NCBI GenBank assembly: GCA_958477465.1
Contig: CAUEFX010000008.1
Span: 1-64,000 of the forward strand
From: an uncultured Bacteroides sp.
Lineage (GTDB): Bacteria > Bacteroidota > Bacteroidia > Bacteroidales > Bacteroidaceae
DNA length: 64,000 nucleotides
Direction of reading: 5' to 3'
Shown here: positions 61,790 through 64,000 of the stretch, piece by piece
Layout of the letters: every line of letters starts with the position of its first letter
Numbering within the stretch: position 1 is the stretch's first letter
Made by a program: the position numbers and the translations under genes
Notes under the pieces: generated by a model
Database searches by the model: none
Told to the model about the DNA's origin: nothing
What the model saw: the letters and a program-made list of their open reading frames with translations, nothing else

Positions 61790-63427
61790 CTAAAACAGGA
61801 TTTTACCCGATTGTGTCACTTCACCGTCAGAAACCGACAAGAAATAAACTCCATGCTCGATGAGGGAAATAGTCTCGCCATTGCCCAACTGTGCCGATTT
61901 GACCAGCATACCCGAAACATTGTAAACATTCACCTTTGCTGTTTCTTCTATTCCATACACGGCAATACCGTTGCCATTGGCAACCAAAGTAAAACGGCTC
62001 TGTTCTTTTTGGGCAGGAGTAATACTGGTGGCACCGCTGCCAAGCTCGTAAGCTCCCAAATCATATTTATCGCCGACCGGACGCGCATTGCCACAAATAT
62101 CCGTAGTGGAGAATGTGTAATCGGAAACAGTGTTTACACCTTTGTCTACCAGATCCGATGTTGTCTGAAGTCCCCAATTCGCTTTGGCAATAGCCTCTAA
62201 TGTTCCTTCAAGAAACTCATATCCGATGCCGGCCTCTTCTGTCGGACGGATAAAACGGGGAGCGAGTCCTTCTGTCACTTCCTCTGTGAAATCATTGCTT
62301 TCAATTAACTGGTAAGAAACCGGATTTTCATTCAGATTCTTATTTTCCATCCAGATACCTGCTCCTTGTATTCCGCAATAAGCAAATGTCTCTGCAAATC
62401 CGGCCTGGTTCAGATTGATATTGTTCGCATTGCCCTGTTCATTCACATTGCCCCAAAATACGGTGTTGTAAATAGTAGATTTTCCATTGGCAAAGAGACC
62501 GCCACCTGCTTTAGCACCCATGTTTCTGGTTACCGTAACATTGATCAACTTTCCACCGCCGGTATGGATATAAACACCACCTCCACGAAAATCAGCGGAG
62601 TTATTATAGATCACACAGTTTTCCGCTACCGCATTCTTATTCAGAAACATACCGCCTCCCAATGCGTTTTTGTTGGAAATCACATGATTATTCCGTATAA
62701 CCGAATTACTGATTATACTTTTGTCTCCCTGTATGTTTACTCCACCTCCATAAGTAGACCCGTCGGCGTCCTCGTTCTGATTCTCGCAATTCTCAATCAA
62801 ACAACTCTTGATAGAGCCGGCACCATCCACAAACACTCCGGTTCCATTCACCGCACTGTTTTTGCTGGCTGCCGTTTTTATATTACGAACGATACAGTTG
62901 CTCAAGACCGCACTGTTCTTCAAATAAACCCCTGCTCCATGATCATTTACATTCGTATTATCACAGATCGTAATACCGTCTGCCAAATCTCCTTCGGCAT
63001 TCATGGTAAGTATACGGTAACTGGGATCTGTATCCGTATTTCCCTGAAATCTGGTTTCATTCTCAAATTCCCACGGCTCTACAATACCGTTTCCATCCAG
63101 GTCTTTCAATATACGCTGCTCTAAAGACGTCTCGTTCCCATTGAAACCACCGTAAATATGCACTCCCGCACGGCCTTCATTCAAGTTGATAGAACCTGTC
63201 ACCTGATAGACACCTTTGGCAACCCATACTCTATCCTGAGTAGCAATGTTGCCCAATATGCCGTTAAACTTTCCATCTGTAACTTCAACAACTACATTAT
63301 CGGCATCCTGGACAATATGACTCCAGGCCTCTGTATCGCTGCTCAATTTTACATAGACGTTCTTTGCCTCCAACTGATTGCTACAAGCCATTGCAATAAT
63401 CAAAGACGCTACTAAATGTTTTTTCAT
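61790..63427 (-). CDS. Right-handed parallel beta-helix protein, possible surface glycan-binding protein or lyase
   Basis: A 545-residue secreted protein. The ATG at 63427 (MKKHLVASLIIAMACSNQLEAK) gives a signal peptide; the frame also has a GTG at 63433. Residues about 60-370 show regular beta-helix turns (GAGVYLKNSAVLSNCIVRN, GGGVNIQGDKSIISNSVIRN, GGGMFLNKNAVAENCVIYN, GGGVYIHTGGGKLINVTVTRN, GGGLFANGKSTIYNTVFWGN), each about 24-30 residues. The C-terminus (KVNVYNVSGMLVKSAQLG, GVYFLSVSDG) is a Por-type domain. Pectate-lyase-like proteins in SusE position are often lyases or binding proteins; no catalytic set can be pinned. It is 27 bases after the SusD gene. Confidence 0.7.
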   Translation of the reverse strand: MKKHLVASLIIAMACSNQLEAKNVYVKLSSDTEAWSHIVQDADNVVVEVTDGKFNGILGNIATQDRVWVAKGVYQVTGSINLNEGRAGVHIYGGFNGNETSLEQRILKDLDGNGIVEPWEFENETRFQGNTDTDPSYRILTMNAEGDLADGITICDNTNVNDHGAGVYLKNSAVLSNCIVRNIKTAASKNSAVNGTGVFVDGAGSIKSCLIENCENQNEDADGSTYGGGVNIQGDKSIISNSVIRNNHVISNKNALGGGMFLNKNAVAENCVIYNNSADFRGGGVYIHTGGGKLINVTVTRNMGAKAGGGLFANGKSTIYNTVFWGNVNEQGNANNINLNQAGFAETFAYCGIQGAGIWMENKNLNENPVSYQLIESNDFTEEVTEGLAPRFIRPTEEAGIGYEFLEGTLEAIAKANWGLQTTSDLVDKGVNTVSDYTFSTTDICGNARPVGDKYDLGAYELGSGATSITPAQKEQSRFTLVANGNGIAVYGIEETAKVNVYNVSGMLVKSAQLGNGETISLIEHGVYFLSVSDGEVTQSGKILF

Positions 63428-63454
63428 AATCACTGTTTTTTTATTGATAATACA

Positions 63455-64000
63455 TTAATAACCTTCATTTTGCCACATAACACTCACATCATTATAAGCT
63501 GCCATCTCAGAAAAAGGAATCGGCAGAAGCAGCTGATAATCCTGAACCGTATACTGTCCGGAACCTTCATCGCGATGCTTAAAGTGCTCGTTCATGGTAG
63601 TGACCGCAATCCCCCAACGGATCAAATCACACCAACGCAGTCCTTCAAAAGCAAATTCCACTCTCCTCTCCCGGATTATGGCATCACGGAACGTATCCTT
63701 ATCATACAGTTCGACGGGTGTCAACGCATCCAATCCGGCACGCACACGTACTTCATTCAGAATTCTGAACGGCTCACTGTTGGCATCGGCTACATATCCC
63801 AGTTCATTCAAAGCTTCGGCATACATCATCTTCACATCCGTATAACGCAGGATAGGAAGATTGTTGGCCCAGTCGGTTTTCTCTTTCGGTGTATAAGTAT
63901 CCCATTTGCAATATTTGTAAACCAACTTAGACTGTGTATCATACGTACCGTTAATCTTCACATTGGTAACGACAGAAAGAGCTTTACGCTTATCGACCTT
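63455..64000 (-). CDS. SusD/RagB-family lipoprotein, C-terminal part (cut by window edge)
   Basis: The frame stays open to the end of the window, so only about 181 C-terminal residues are visible; the apparent GTG at 63961 is an internal codon. ILRYTDVKMMYAEALNELGYVAD, then REMRVEFAFEGLRWCDLIRWG-like sequence (written here as RRVEFAFEGLRWCDLIRWG) and QLLLPIPFSEM are SusD C-terminal hallmarks. Its SusC partner should lie just upstream beyond the window. It defines this region as a polysaccharide utilization locus. Confidence 0.93.
   Translation of the reverse strand, partial: KVDKRKALSVVTNVKINGTYDTQSKLVYKYCKWDTYTPKEKTDWANNLPILRYTDVKMMYAEALNELGYVADANSEPFRILNEVRVRAGLDALTPVELYDKDTFRDAIIRERRVEFAFEGLRWCDLIRWGIAVTTMNEHFKHRDEGSGQYTVQDYQLLLPIPFSEMAAYNDVSVMWQNEGY

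Noticed and set aside
63961..64000. GTG at 63961 as start of the SusD-like gene
   Set aside because: The frame continues open to the window edge and the protein lacks the N-terminal lipoprotein part; it is an internal codon.

Overview
The window reads as chromosomal DNA of a gut Bacteroides, close to B. thetaiotaomicron. Evidence: SusC/SusD pairs, a UPF0597 protein, a periplasmic bile salt hydrolase of the BT_2086 type, the aconitase/isocitrate dehydrogenase/citrate synthase operon known from Bacteroides, and several promoters of the Bacteroides form TTTG, 19-21 bases, TAnnTTTG. No rRNA or tRNA gene was recognised.

Layout. 0.3-1.5 kb: a winged-helix protein preceded by long palindromes. 1.8-8.8 kb (+): a SusC, SusD and surface lipoprotein trio with no enzyme. 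9.0-11.1 kb (-): a two-gene type II restriction-modification system. 11.4-14.4 kb (-): a three-gene operon with its own promoter encoding a membrane steroid 5-alpha-reductase-like protein, an Old Yellow Enzyme reductase and a short-chain dehydrogenase; this matches a bile acid or steroid A-ring reduction pathway. 14.5-19.4 kb (-): oxidative TCA branch. 19.5-23.4 kb: UPF1-like helicase (+) and LruC-type lipoprotein (-). 23.6-29.8 kb (-): branched-chain amino acid operon ilvD-ilvB-ilvN-thioesterase-ilvC, headed by a promoter, a 24-codon Ile/Leu/Val-rich leader peptide and a terminator/antiterminator pair, i.e. a complete attenuator. 30-32 kb: SlyD and a UPF0597 protein. 32-36.7 kb: an accessory island with three broken genes (frameshifted immunity-like ORF, nonsense-interrupted DUF4304-like gene, amber-interrupted tyrosine recombinase), small hypotheticals, one with a possible QxK nuclease core, and about 1.1 kb of palindrome-rich noncoding DNA. 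36.7-41.8 kb: surface/envelope cluster of PCMD-type proteins, a beta-barrel and a calycin-like protein, next to an AraC regulator. 41.9-47.7 kb: chorismate synthase, M20 dipeptidase, bile salt hydrolase, OmpA-family lipoprotein. 48.3-50.6 kb: topoisomerase III and a candidate small RNA. 50.8-54.2 kb: GH33 sialidase. 54.3-64 kb (-): part of a polysaccharide utilization locus with a SusD (cut by the window edge), a beta-helix protein, an unrecognised 720-residue secreted protein, a GH105/GH88-type unsaturated glycuronidase and a large lyase-like enzyme.

Themes. Bile acids: a hydrolase that frees bile acids and, about 30 kb away, an operon that may reduce their A ring. Glycans: lyase plus unsaturated glycuronidase, and a multidomain sialidase. 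Regulation in RNA: the ilv attenuator and a small RNA antisense to a susC-like translation start that has no susC behind it. Assignments rest on motif reading and memory of families; no database search was possible.
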